The notes: a model not told the origin generated them from the letters alone. DNA of 64,000 nt from Lactobacillus ultunensis DSM 16047 (GCF_001436305.1 NZ_AZFO01000002.1:1-64000); one strand, 5' to 3'; positions 35,926 to 46,041 are shown, counted from the first letter of the stretch. Program-made: numbers and translations.

Positions 35926-37308
35926 ATGACTGAAAAGCGCAAACTACCATCTACATTCTTCTGGGGAAATTCAGTTTCAAGTATGCAAACTGAAGGTGCC
36001 TGGAATGAAGATGGTAAAGGTCTTTCCGTCTATGATGTCCGACCGGCTACTGACAATACTACTGATTGGCATGTAGCAATCGACGAATATCATCGATACG
36101 ATGAAGATCTTGATTTGCTGAAGGACATGCACATGAATATGTATCGAATACAAATTTCATGGTCACGTGTATGTCCCGATGGCGACGGCGATTTCAACCA
36201 AAAAGGTATCGACTTCTATGACCGTTTAATTAATGCCATGCTCAAACGCGGCATTCAACCAATGATCTGTCTTTACCATTTCGATATGCCTTTGAATTTA
36301 GCCAAAAAATATAATGGCTTTATGTCAAGACATGTGGTTGATGCATTCGTCCGTTTCGGTAAAAAAATGATTGATCACTTTAGTGATCGCGTCAAATATT
36401 GGATCGTCTTCAATGAACATAACCTATACTTCCAAGATGAAGTTTTCAATATTTCAGGTTATGAATCTGGAGATAAGAGTTTGGATGATATGTACACTAT
36501 CTTCCATCATACGATGATGTGTCATATTCGGTTAGCAAACTACATTCACGAAAATTACTCAGATGTAAAGATCGGTGGAATGCTCGCTTACCAACAAATT
36601 TATCCAGCTACAAGTAAACCAGCTGATGTCTGGGCAGCTAAGCAAGTGCAGGAGTTCTTGAACTTTAACATTTACGATGCTGACACAGGTCACGGCTATT
36701 CACCAGAAGTAATGCAATACATGAAGAATCATGATATTCACATGGACATTACCGATGAAGATAAAGAGATTATGAAGAAAGCAAAAGCTGACTTCTTAGC
36801 TTTCTCTTATTATTCATCTTGGGTTTTATCAAGTGATAAAATTCCAGCTGGTGAAGCACCTAACCGTTATCTCAATAAAGGTGGAGTTGAATCCAAATTT
36901 GTTAAGACTAACGATTGGGGTTGGGCAATTGACCCACTCGGATTTAGGAATGCGATTACTACTATGTATAATTACTATCGTATCCCTATTTTCCCAATAG
37001 AAAATGGTATAGGTCTCAAGGAAACTTGGGATGGTGAACACATGATAGAAGATGATGAGCGTATTGCTTACCATCGTGATCATATTAAAGCCATGAAGGA
37101 TGCTATTTTTGATGATGGTGCTGAAGTACTTGGCTATCTTGGTTGGGGCTTGATTGATATTCCAAGTTCCCATGCTGATATGGAAAAGCGTTACGGTGCT
37201 GTTTATGTAAATAGATCTAATCATGATCTTAAGGATTTAAAACGTGTACCTAAGAAATCATTCTACTGGTTCCAAAAGGTATTTAAAGACAATGGAGATG
37301 AATTATAA
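35926..37308 (+). CDS. GH1 6-phospho-beta-glucosidase (first of three)
   Basis: 460 residues. The acid/base glutamate lies in VFNEHN (about residue 163) and the nucleophile in PIENGIG (about 357). The C-terminal KRYGAVYV and SFYWFQKV stretches are typical of phospho-glycosidases. It should split PTS-imported phospho-cellobiose or phospho-aryl-glucosides into glucose-6-phosphate and glucose or aglycone. The stop shares a base with the EIIC start (TAATG). GGAGAG precedes the ATG. Confidence 0.93.
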   Translation: MTEKRKLPSTFFWGNSVSSMQTEGAWNEDGKGLSVYDVRPATDNTTDWHVAIDEYHRYDEDLDLLKDMHMNMYRIQISWSRVCPDGDGDFNQKGIDFYDRLINAMLKRGIQPMICLYHFDMPLNLAKKYNGFMSRHVVDAFVRFGKKMIDHFSDRVKYWIVFNEHNLYFQDEVFNISGYESGDKSLDDMYTIFHHTMMCHIRLANYIHENYSDVKIGGMLAYQQIYPATSKPADVWAAKQVQEFLNFNIYDADTGHGYSPEVMQYMKNHDIHMDITDEDKEIMKKAKADFLAFSYYSSWVLSSDKIPAGEAPNRYLNKGGVESKFVKTNDWGWAIDPLGFRNAITTMYNYYRIPIFPIENGIGLKETWDGEHMIEDDERIAYHRDHIKAMKDAIFDDGAEVLGYLGWGLIDIPSSHADMEKRYGAVYVNRSNHDLKDLKRVPKKSFYWFQKVFKDNGDEL

Positions 37309-38741
37309 TGGCTGATAAAAAACAATCTGGTTTCAGTAATTTTGTTAACAGCAAAATTCTGCCTCCAGTAATGAAATTCGTTAACACGAAAGCTATTGTT
37401 GCGTTGCAGAATGGTATGATTTATACTTTGCCATTCATTATTATTGGTTCTATATTCCTGATTTTAGGTAATATTCCTATTCCAGCTGTCGCAAATGCTA
37501 TTAATGCATCTGGTTGGGGTGCTATCTTTAACCAAGCTTACACTACAACTTTCTCAGTAATGTCATTGTGGGCATCAATTGGTATTGCCTACATCTATGT
37601 TAAGAATGAAGGTTTCGAACCTTTAGCACCAGGTCTTACCTCATGTGCTGCATTCTTAATGCTTCAAACTTTGTCAATTGCTTCTCCTGTTAAGACTGCT
37701 TTAACTAGTGGTATTCCTAACGGCATGAAGGCTAAAGAATTTAGTGATGCTATTAGTCAATTACCACATGCAGTTCAAACTTACATCGAAGCTCCTGTAA
37801 CTGGTGTATTCAACATCACCTGGCTTGGTGGTGACGGGATGATCGCTGCTATTATTATCGGTCTTCTTGTTGGTTGGATTTACAGTGGCATTGTTAGAAG
37901 AGGTTGGACTATTAAGCTTCCTAAACAAGTTCCACCTGCAGTTGCTAACCAGTTTACTGCTATGATTCCTGCCGGTATCATTTTAATCGGTTCTATGCTT
38001 ATCTACGGTGGCTTCAACTTATTTGCACACACTGACTTCTTACAATGGACTTACAACACTATTCAAACTCCATTGCAAGGTATCTCAGACTCATTTGGTG
38101 GTGCTATTGCTATCGGTTTCCTTGTTCCATTCTTCTGGTTCTTCGGTGTCCACGGTGGTTTGATCGTTGGTTCACTTGCTGGTCCTATGCTTCAAGCTAA
38201 CTCATTTGATAACGCTCAATTATACAAGGCTGGTAAATTAACTATTGCACAAGGTGCACACGTTGTTACCAACGAATTCTACAACAACTTTATTAACTTA
38301 ACTGGTTCAGGTATTACTATTGGTTTGATTATCTTCATTCTTGTAGCTGCTAAATCAGCTCAATTGAAGTCAATTGGTAAATTGGAATTAGTACCTGGTA
38401 TCTTCAATATTAACGAACCATTCCTCTTTGGTTTACCAATTGTTATGAACCCATTCCTTGCAGTTCCATTCTTCTTAACTCCACTAGTTGTAGCTGCTTC
38501 AACTTACTTAGTAATTAGAACTGGTATTGTTCCACCACTTAACGGTTTCGCTGCTCCTTGGACTACACCAGCCGTAATTTCAGGGTTCCTGATCGGTGGT
38601 TGGAAGATGGCCATTTGGCAAGCATGTACGTTACTTATCTCAACTGCTATTTACTGGCCATTTGCTAAGAAGTACGATAATGTTCTTGTAAAACGTGAAG
38701 CTGCAAAAGCTGCTAAAACAGGTTCAACAACTAACGCTTAA
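37308..38741 (+). CDS. PTS cellobiose/beta-glucoside EIIC (CelB-like), first copy
   Basis: 477 residues, about ten spans, with the lactose/cellobiose EIIC hallmarks FFWFFGVHGG and NINEPFLFGLPIVMNP. It moves the disaccharide across the membrane while EIIB phosphorylates it. No EIIA or EIIB follows in this operon; the only ones in the window are at 44153-44892. It is translationally coupled to the GH1 gene. Confidence 0.93.
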   Translation: MADKKQSGFSNFVNSKILPPVMKFVNTKAIVALQNGMIYTLPFIIIGSIFLILGNIPIPAVANAINASGWGAIFNQAYTTTFSVMSLWASIGIAYIYVKNEGFEPLAPGLTSCAAFLMLQTLSIASPVKTALTSGIPNGMKAKEFSDAISQLPHAVQTYIEAPVTGVFNITWLGGDGMIAAIIIGLLVGWIYSGIVRRGWTIKLPKQVPPAVANQFTAMIPAGIILIGSMLIYGGFNLFAHTDFLQWTYNTIQTPLQGISDSFGGAIAIGFLVPFFWFFGVHGGLIVGSLAGPMLQANSFDNAQLYKAGKLTIAQGAHVVTNEFYNNFINLTGSGITIGLIIFILVAAKSAQLKSIGKLELVPGIFNINEPFLFGLPIVMNPFLAVPFFLTPLVVAASTYLVIRTGIVPPLNGFAAPWTTPAVISGFLIGGWKMAIWQACTLLISTAIYWPFAKKYDNVLVKREAAKAAKTGSTTNA

Positions 38742-38782
38742 TTCAAATTTAGTAATTTCTCTTTATTAGAAGGATCAAAAAA

Positions 38783-39025
38783 ATGTCAGATGAAGTTAAA
38801 ATTGTAAACGAATTTGATCGTAATGGTCATCATTTCAAGATTGGCGTATCTGCTGATGGACAAGTTTCGGTTTATCTTGATAATGAAACTAAAGCTCATC
38901 ACGGCTATCACTTCCCTGGTATTATTCAAATACCTAAAGGTATTGAAATCGATGGTCAAATGATTTTACGATTACCAATTGATTGTGATGCCGAAATTGA
39001 AAAAGGCATTGCAGACTTAAAGTAA
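38783..39025 (+). CDS. Small 80-residue protein of the GH1-EIIC operon, unknown
   Basis: A soluble acidic protein with alternating hydrophobic residues suggestive of a beta structure (HHFKIGVSADGQVSVYLD), and a histidine-rich HHGYHFPG segment. AGAAGGA precedes the ATG by about 10 nt. It starts 41 nt after EIIC and ends just before the operon terminator. I do not recognise the family. The setting suggests an accessory to beta-glucoside use. Confidence 0.75.
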   Translation: MSDEVKIVNEFDRNGHHFKIGVSADGQVSVYLDNETKAHHGYHFPGIIQIPKGIEIDGQMILRLPIDCDAEIEKGIADLK

Positions 39026-39040
39026 TTTCCTAACTATAAG

Positions 39041-39094
39041 AAAAAGAGATGTCGTTGAACTATAAAAATATAGTAAAATGACATCTCTTTTTTG
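39041..39094 (+). terminator. Terminator of the GH1-EIIC operon
   Basis: AAAAAGAGATGTC (39041-39053) pairs with GACATCTCTTTTT (39080-39092). The loop holds a smaller ACTATA/TATAGT hairpin. Confidence 0.8.
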
Positions 39095-39096
39095 GT

Positions 39097-39138
39097 AAAG
39101 TATAGACTTTTGTTCTAAAATAGAGATATAAGTATAGT
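39097..39138 (+). promoter_or_regulatory. Promoter and operator of the GntR regulator gene
   Basis: AAAGTATAGACTTT (39097-39110), the most symmetric copy of the repeat, contains the HutC core GTATAGAC. It abuts TTGTTC (39110-39115), which is followed by a 17-nt spacer and TATAGT (39133-39138). Autoregulation of the HutC-type regulator is the simple reading. Confidence 0.65.
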
Positions 39139-39165
39139 AATCTAATTAGAAATCGGATGATAAAC

Positions 39166-39888
39166 ATGGCAAAGGCAAAATATTTAGAGGTCGCAAGTGA
39201 ATTAAAGAAAAGAATCGAAGATGGCGTCTATAGCAAACAAGAACCCCTACCCGACCAAGAGGCATTTGCTAAAGAGTTTAACGTTAGTCGATTAACTGTA
39301 AAGAAGGCTTTTGATGGACTAGAACGTCAAGGTTTAGTTTATAAACAATCTGGATTAGGAACTTTTGTAGCAGGAGAAATTCCTATTAAATCTCAGATAG
39401 ATGCTCCCGCCAATGCCTTTACAGGTCTGCAAAATCAACTAGGGAAAGATAAAATTAAAAGTAAGATTTTACATTTCTCTGTTGAATTTCCAGATGAGCA
39501 AATGCAAAGGAATCTAAATTTAAAGGCAAATGAACCAATTTATAATATCATTCGTCTCAGAGTTTATGAGGATCATCCTTTCATTATTGAACACACTTTT
39601 ATGCCAATTAAGTTGGTCCCTGATTTAGATGAAAAAATACTTCACTCTTCTATTTACAACTATATTCACCAGAAATTGCATTTAAAGTTTGGTCATGCTT
39701 ATCGTAAGATTCGTGCCCAGAAGCCTGATCAATACGATATTAAGTACTTAGATGCAAAAGCAGATGATCCTATGCTTGAATTAGAACAGATCATCTGGCT
39801 AACAAATGGACAGCCAATTGAATATTCAGTCAGTCGTAATCGCTATGATGCACGTGACTATGTTTTGTTAGATAATAATCGTTTTTAG
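39166..39888 (+). CDS. GntR-family regulator, HutC subfamily
   Basis: 240 residues. A winged helix at residues ~5-70 (FAKEFNVSRLTVKKAFDGLERQGLVYKQSGLGTFV) is followed by a UTRA ligand-binding domain (about 90-235) with the typical YNIIRLR, IEHTFMP and SRNRYD stretches. The frame opens at ATG 39157, but the GGA at 39155-39157 is placed for ATG 39166. A second GH1 gene follows 10 nt later. It likely senses a phospho-beta-glucoside or sugar phosphate and controls the operator repeats of this region. Confidence 0.9.
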   Translation: MAKAKYLEVASELKKRIEDGVYSKQEPLPDQEAFAKEFNVSRLTVKKAFDGLERQGLVYKQSGLGTFVAGEIPIKSQIDAPANAFTGLQNQLGKDKIKSKILHFSVEFPDEQMQRNLNLKANEPIYNIIRLRVYEDHPFIIEHTFMPIKLVPDLDEKILHSSIYNYIHQKLHLKFGHAYRKIRAQKPDQYDIKYLDAKADDPMLELEQIIWLTNGQPIEYSVSRNRYDARDYVLLDNNRF

Positions 39889-39895
39889 AGGTTAA

Positions 39896-41380
<1,485 letters not shown>

Positions 41381-41390
41381 TAGATAGTTC

Positions 41391-41424
41391 AAAGAGCCTA
41401 GTGAAAAGCTAGACTCTTTTTTTG
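41391..41424 (+). terminator. Terminator of the GntR-GH1 bicistron
   Basis: AAAGAGCCTAG (41391-41401) pairs with CTAGACTCTTT (41409-41419) with one mismatch, then a T-run. Confidence 0.8.
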
Positions 41425-41473
41425 TAAAAAGATATTATTAAACTAATAGCTTAGATATAGAGAGGAAAAAATA

Positions 41474-41884
41474 TTGATAACTATTACTAAACAATACAAC
41501 TTCAAGGCAAAAGATTTCTTTGACTACCTTGATCGTCAACTAATTGACAGCATTAAGAAGGCACGCAACAATGACATGCCTGTAGTATTGAAATCAGGCA
41601 CAGAGTATGAGCAATCCGGTGCTAAAGTAAAGATCACTGAATACGAACGTGGCAAAGTATATGCCGCTCATTTTGTCTCTGATCGCTTTGATATTGTCAT
41701 TAAGTATTTAACCGAAGACAATGATCAAGGTGTTAAAATTACCTTCAGTGAAGAAATGAAGCATTTTGAGCGTGAACATCACGGTAAATTGCAAACCATG
41801 TTTTATAACTGGCAACTGAAAATGGGAGCAAACAAAGAATTAAAACGAATGGCTGACAACGTTTATGCTAATATGGCTGCTTAG
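41474..41884 (+). CDS. DUF3284 protein
   Basis: 136 residues, start codon TTG with GAGG 8 nt upstream and no nearby ATG. It matches the DUF3284 pattern common beside PTS beta-glucoside genes in lactic acid bacteria (FFDYLDRQLIDSI..., late FYNWQLKMGANKELK). The fold resembles a START/SRPBCC-like ligand-binding protein by layout, but no function is known. It is a single gene between two terminators. Confidence 0.75.
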   Translation: MITITKQYNFKAKDFFDYLDRQLIDSIKKARNNDMPVVLKSGTEYEQSGAKVKITEYERGKVYAAHFVSDRFDIVIKYLTEDNDQGVKITFSEEMKHFEREHHGKLQTMFYNWQLKMGANKELKRMADNVYANMAA

Positions 41885-41901
41885 AATTGCCCTCTCAGCA
41901 T

Positions 41902-41938
41902 CAAAAAGACCGTAACTCAATCGAGTTACGGCCTTTTA
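41902..41938. terminator. Bidirectional terminator between DUF3284 and second EIIC
   Basis: CCGTAACTC (41910-41918) pairs with GAGTTACGG (41923-41931), flanked by A- and T-runs. Confidence 0.8.
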
Positions 41939-41975
41939 TCGTTCAAAGTTTAATAATTAATAATATTTTTTAATC

Positions 41976-43328
41976 TTAGTTCTTAGCAGCGTCTGCTTTT
42001 TCTTGTTTAAGCAATACATTGTCGTAGTGCTTGATGAATGGGAACCAAATCAAGAAAGCAATAATTGCACAGACGATTGAAAGAACTGCACCTTGCCAAC
42101 TAACAGTAGCAATATAACCACTCAAGCCAATAGGTGTTGGCCATGGTTGTTGAACAATAATCTTAGGAACAAGATGTGTAGTTACAGCAATGTAACCAAC
42201 AAGACCTGATGCAAGTGGAGCACAAATAAATGGAACTAACAAGTTAATGTTATAAACAATTGGCAAACCGAAAAGAATAGGTTCGTTAATATTGAAGATA
42301 GCTGGAACTAATTCAACCTTACCAATTTCCTTTAATTGAGCTGAACGTGAACCAAAGGCTAACCAAATGGCCATACCCAAAGTAGCACCTGAACCACCGA
42401 TGATTACGAAGGCGTTCATTGGGTCACCTGCAAAGAAGTGAGTTGCGCCCTTTACGTTAGCAGCCATGTTAGCCAAAACAATTGGAGTATAGAATGAACT
42501 CATAATTGTGGCACCATGAATACCGAACCACCATAAGAAGTGGATCAAGAAGATAATGATGAGGAAGCCCCACCAAGTATCAGCAATGTTGCTAATGAAT
42601 GAGAATGGAATGTAAAGAACCTTGAAAATATCAGTTCCTAAAGTTACCAAAATCAATTCAATAACAGCAACTACAACTGCAATACAGAAACCTGGAATCA
42701 AAGCACTGAATGAGTTAGCAACACCAGCTGGAACTGATGCAGGCATCTTGATTCTCCAGTTATGCTTAACAGTGTAACGGTAGATTTGAACTGTTAACCA
42801 TGCAATTACCAAACCGGTGAAAATACCAACTGAGGCAATTCTAGTAATACCACCAGTTGATGCTTCATAACCGCCAGCAACCATCTTAGCCTTGGTAAGA
42901 ATGGTAATAAATTGAATTGATCCATTCTTCCAAATAAGTTCTGGCACAGTAATGAAGAAGGCCATCAAGAACATTAACAAACCGTTCATTGGAACCAAGT
43001 CCAACTTTTCTTCTTGACGGTAAATATTAGTATATGAATATGCAAAGGTACCAGCAAATACTAAAGCTAAGATACCCATAGTTGAGTTATAAACAACTTG
43101 GAACAAGTTGGTAAAACGACCCAACGTATTTGCATAAAATGCAGCAAATCCAGGAATTGGAAATGCTTGAGGCAATACAGTCAAAATTAAGAAGAATGCC
43201 CCGATAATTGAAAACGAAATAACGCTATAACCAGCGTCCATAATAGCTCTAACAAAACGAGATGATGCAAACTTACCAGCTTTGGCAGCCATCTTGTCTT
43301 TGAAAGAAGCAGAGTTTGAATCAGCCAT
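41976..43328 (-). CDS. PTS cellobiose/beta-glucoside EIIC (CelB-like), second copy
   Basis: 450 residues, about ten spans, with FLWWFGIHGA and NINEPILFGLPIVYN. A paralogue of the EIIC at 37308. The frame opens at TTG 43343, but GGGGGAAAG between it and ATG 43328 marks the true start. It has its own promoter with cre in the spacer and is monocistronic, so it must borrow EIIA and EIIB from elsewhere. Confidence 0.92.
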   Translation of the reverse strand: MADSNSASFKDKMAAKAGKFASSRFVRAIMDAGYSVISFSIIGAFFLILTVLPQAFPIPGFAAFYANTLGRFTNLFQVVYNSTMGILALVFAGTFAYSYTNIYRQEEKLDLVPMNGLLMFLMAFFITVPELIWKNGSIQFITILTKAKMVAGGYEASTGGITRIASVGIFTGLVIAWLTVQIYRYTVKHNWRIKMPASVPAGVANSFSALIPGFCIAVVVAVIELILVTLGTDIFKVLYIPFSFISNIADTWWGFLIIIFLIHFLWWFGIHGATIMSSFYTPIVLANMAANVKGATHFFAGDPMNAFVIIGGSGATLGMAIWLAFGSRSAQLKEIGKVELVPAIFNINEPILFGLPIVYNINLLVPFICAPLASGLVGYIAVTTHLVPKIIVQQPWPTPIGLSGYIATVSWQGAVLSIVCAIIAFLIWFPFIKHYDNVLLKQEKADAAKN

Positions 43329-43379
43329 ATTTCTTTCCCCCAATATTTCTGAAACAATTCATTAAATCTGAACAACTTC

Positions 43380-43416
43380 ATTATAGCGAAAGCGGTTTCG
43401 TATGTAAACGTTTTTA
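43380..43416 (-). promoter_or_regulatory. Promoter of the second EIIC gene with cre sites
   Basis: On the minus strand, TTTACA (43403-43408), a 17-nt spacer and TATAAT (43380-43385). The spacer holds the near-palindrome CGAAAGCGGTTTCG (43387-43400). TGTAAACGTTTTTA (43403-43416), one mismatch to cre, overlaps the -35. Confidence 0.8.
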
Positions 43417-43443
43417 TTTGTCATACGTTATACTTTTAACTTT

Positions 43444-43459
43444 AAAAGTCTAAACTTTT
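43444..43459 (-). promoter_or_regulatory. Putative HutC-type operator upstream of the second EIIC
   Basis: AAAAGTCTAAACTTTT with HutC core GTCTAAAC. It sits about 36 nt upstream of the -35 box, an unusual place for a simple repressor. A half-site reading AAAAGTATAAC lies between them (minus strand, 43428-43438). Confidence 0.5.
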
Positions 43460-43491
43460 CCCAATATACTGGGATTTACAGATCCTTAAAA

Positions 43492-43526
43492 AATATAAAA
43501 AAACTTATGTTTTACCATAAGTTTTC
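43492..43526 (-). terminator. Terminator of the 170-residue membrane protein gene
   Basis: AAAACTTATG (43500-43509) pairs with CATAAGTTTT (43516-43525); T-rich on the minus strand. Confidence 0.75.
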
Positions 43527-43534
43527 TCCAATAA

Positions 43535-44047
43535 TTATTGTTGATGTTGCTTAAAAGTCTCAATTACTTTGTAATAACGATCCTGATTTTTGATTATTTG
43601 ATGGACTCTATATTCGCATAAAAGACAAAGAAATATTCCGATTAATAAAAATCCCAGCATAAAGTACATAGTATCTTGATTAATTATAAACGGGAAAATC
43701 TCTTTTTTTATTGATGTAAATAATAATATCCCCAATATTATGTTAAAGACTAATTGAACATAGAGATAAATTCGCGTAATCGGTATATCTCTTTTACGAT
43801 TATGCATCTTAGATAATTGCTCAAAACTTGCTACGGCAGAATAAATACCCATAATTAGCGCAGCAAAGATTCCTACTCTGCTGCCATAATAAGCACTAAT
43901 AATAAACCACATTAAGTTTGAAAACAAAAAAATAGTTACTACATACCTAATCATCAAATAGCGGCTAAAGTACAAATATCTGATACTTGCTTCATGTTTC
44001 TTCTTAGCAGCTTCAGTTTTTTCTCTTGCTACTTCTTCTTTATTCAT
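43535..44047 (-). CDS. Four-span membrane protein beside PTS EIIA/EIIB, unknown
   Basis: 170 residues. A charged N-terminal helix (residues ~1-25, many Glu/Lys) is followed by four membrane spans and a basic C terminus. The frame opens at ATG 44059, but GGAGA lies right on it and is correctly spaced for ATG 44047. It follows the EIIA terminator on the same strand. No recognised family. Confidence 0.7.
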   Translation of the reverse strand: MNKEEVAREKTEAAKKKHEASIRYLYFSRYLMIRYVVTIFLFSNLMWFIISAYYGSRVGIFAALIMGIYSAVASFEQLSKMHNRKRDIPITRIYLYVQLVFNIILGILLFTSIKKEIFPFIINQDTMYFMLGFLLIGIFLCLLCEYRVHQIIKNQDRYYKVIETFKQHQQ

Positions 44048-44110
44048 AATTTTCTCCATCTAAAACAATTGATTTATAGTCATTATTCTTAGTCTATCAT
44101 TTTTAAGTTA

Positions 44111-44143
44111 AAAAAATAGCCCCTGCTTTCGCAGGAGCTATTT
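44111..44143 (-). terminator. Terminator of the EIIB-EIIA operon
   Basis: Stem AATAGC-CCCTGC with GCAGG-AGCTATT (44115-44141) and T-run on the minus strand. Confidence 0.8.
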
Positions 44144-44152
44144 AATCAGCGA

Positions 44153-44524
44153 TTACTTTTCTTCTTTTTTAAGAGCGCCAGATTTATACAGCTTTTCGTA
44201 AAGATCTACCATTTCTCCAGCCAAATCTCTAAAAGTAATAGCATTCATCAAGTGGTCTTGTGAGTGTACTACCAACAATGTAACGTGCATGTGGTCACCT
44301 TGTGCTTCCTTAGTAAGCATCCCAGTTTGTGAATTGTGGGCTTCAAGAAGTGACTTGTCACTTTCCTTCAGCTTAGCACGTGCACCATCAATATCGCCCT
44401 TCTTTGCCAAACGAATAGCTTCAAATGCTAAACTTTTTGCATTTCCCCCGTTAGCAATGAGACCCATAGCGGCCATCAATGTTTCTTGTTCTTTTTGCTC
44501 TGGAGTTTTCTTTTCTTCTGCCAT
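44153..44524 (-). CDS. PTS lactose/cellobiose-type EIIA
   Basis: 123 residues, an all-helical EIIA of the lactose/cellobiose family. The phosphorylated histidine is in VVHSQDHLMNA (His87) and the metal-binding-type aspartate region follows. An N-terminal extension rich in Glu/Lys precedes the core. It passes phosphate from HPr to EIIB. It starts 32 nt after EIIB. Confidence 0.93.
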   Translation of the reverse strand: MAEEKKTPEQKEQETLMAAMGLIANGGNAKSLAFEAIRLAKKGDIDGARAKLKESDKSLLEAHNSQTGMLTKEAQGDHMHVTLLVVHSQDHLMNAITFRDLAGEMVDLYEKLYKSGALKKEEK

Positions 44525-44556
44525 AAAATCTGTATCTCCTTTTTAGCTAATTTAAA

Positions 44557-44892
44557 TTAGCCCTTAATTAACTTTTCGGCTTGTGCCAAAACGTTCTTAC
44601 CGTTCATCATGCCGTAGTCTTGCATGTTGATAACGTCCAAAGGAATATCCTTGCCGTCTTTGCCCTTGCCTTTAACCTTGTTTTCGAAGTCACCCTTCAT
44701 GTAACTTACTTGAGGCCCAAGAAGAACACAATCAATTTCTTGTTGTGCAATCTTGTCATCAGCTTCTGAAGCTGGGCAAGCAAAGATCTTAGCATCAATA
44801 CCTTCTTCTTTAGCAGCAGCTTGCAGCTTAGTTACTAAAAGTGAAGTACTCATACCAGCACTACAATTTAACATAATAGTTTGTTCAGCCAT
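44557..44892 (-). CDS. PTS lactose/cellobiose-type EIIB
   Basis: 111 residues with the phosphocysteine Cys10 in LNCSAGMSTS. It phosphorylates the incoming sugar at EIIC. GGAGGAAAT precedes the ATG. As the only EIIB in the window it probably serves both EIIC proteins. Confidence 0.94.
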   Translation of the reverse strand: MAEQTIMLNCSAGMSTSLLVTKLQAAAKEEGIDAKIFACPASEADDKIAQQEIDCVLLGPQVSYMKGDFENKVKGKGKDGKDIPLDVINMQDYGMMNGKNVLAQAEKLIKG

Positions 44893-44957
44893 AATAAAAT
44901 TTCCTCCTGGTTATTACATTTTATAGTTTAATTAGCTTTTTTTAATCTACACCAAAC

Positions 44958-44986
44958 ATTATAAAACGCTTTCATTAGTTTGTAAA
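44958..44986 (-). promoter_or_regulatory. Promoter of the EIIB-EIIA operon with cre in the spacer
   Basis: On the minus strand, TTTACA (44981-44986), a 17-nt spacer and TATAAT (44958-44963). TGAAAGCGTTTTAT (44961-44974) is a cre-like element lying between the two boxes. The arrangement is the same as at the second EIIC gene. Confidence 0.8.
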
Positions 44987-45024
44987 CAAAAGATTATACA
45001 TGCGCCAAAATATTCTTGCTCCTG

Positions 45025-45220
45025 TACAACCGCTTTCATTTCTAAGCATATACTTTTAAATACTAAAATCAAGATAAAAATATATACTTTTGATTTGTTC
45101 ACAGAATATTATGCATCATTTGTAAGCATTTTCAAAGACATATGCATTACATATAAAGCATATCACCTTACTTATGAAATTGCTTACAAAAAAGTTTTGA
45201 ATATTTAGCAAACGCTTTCA
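45025..45220. promoter_or_regulatory. Cluster of cre-like elements and operator repeats in the divergent region
   Basis: The 400-nt gap between EIIB (-) and the broken GntR gene (+) is full of sites. cre-like elements, each one mismatch: TGAAAGCGGTTGTA (minus, 45025-45038), TGTAAGCATTTTCA (45121-45134), TGAAATTGCTTACA (45175-45188), AGCAAACGCTTTCA (45207-45220). Operator repeats on the minus strand: AAAAGTATATGCTTAG (45042-45057, weak second half) and AAAAGTATATATTTTT (45076-45091, identical to 35821-35836). Confidence 0.6.
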
Positions 45221-45292
45221 CTTTTATAAGAGAAAACTGTTAGAATATCTATGTAAGATTTTATCTTTACAATAGAAAGGAGGTAGATCTCT

Positions 45293-45998
45293 TTGAGTCG
45301 CTACCAAGAAATTGCTAATGACATTGAAAAAGACATTATCGAAAAGAAATATAACAGACGCTTACCTGAACAATTTGACTTAGCAAAAAAATACAATACT
45401 AGTCGTGTAACGATTGTTCATGCATTAAAAATATTGCAAAATAAAAAAACTAATTAAAACAGTTAAGGGTCATGGAACATTTATTACCAATAAGTCTATT
45501 CCTGATATCTTTCTTAATTCGGGCGTTAATGAACATAACGGTTTTACTAGACATGTTAATAGCGCATTCCATTTAACTAGTCATGTAATTGCTTTTAATA
45601 TTAGAAAACCTAGTGCAGGAGAAAGAAAAGCTCTTAATCTGGGTAAAAATGACGAAGTTTATGACATCATTCGGCAAAGAATTTTAAATGGAAAACCTGC
45701 CAAATTGGAATATACGGTTATGCCAGTTAAACGAATTCCGGGTATCACTCTAGATGTGCTACATCACTCTGTTTATTCCTATATTCAGAATGATCTCGGT
45801 CTTAAAATTGGCAAAGATGATCGAATTATTACTGCTGAAAAGTCAGACGCCTACGACATGAAATATTTAGACTGCATGCGCGATGATCCTGTTTTATGCA
45901 TTCAGCAAAAAGCATTTTTAGAAGATGGCCGTCCATTTGAGCTTTCAGAGTCGCGCAACCGCTATGATCGTGGCGCTTTAACCGTAAACGGCGATTAA
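45293..45998 (+). pseudogene. HutC-type GntR regulator broken by a frameshift in an A7 run
   Basis: TTG start with AGGAGG upstream. The first frame encodes the winged-helix start (SRYQEIANDIEK..., KKYNTSRVTIVHALKILQ) and stops at 45455-45457. The second frame picks up at LIKTVKGHGTFIT and continues through the UTRA domain to 45998. Six instead of seven As at 45443-45449 would restore a 234-residue protein homologous to the regulator at 39166. Either a true pseudogene or a gene read through by slippage on the A-run. Confidence 0.88.
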
Positions 45999-46041
45999 TC
46001 TTTTGCTTGATTTAAAAACGTAAGTGTGTAAGAATGACCGT

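Noticed and set aside
36829-37224. Minus-strand 131-codon frame within the first GH1 gene
   Set aside because: Antisense to a clear glycosidase with catalytic motifs; composition is that of a shadow frame.
45705-45998. Independent 97-residue gene
   Set aside because: It is the C-terminal part of the UTRA domain of the frameshifted GntR gene; the frame extends upstream well past the apparent start.
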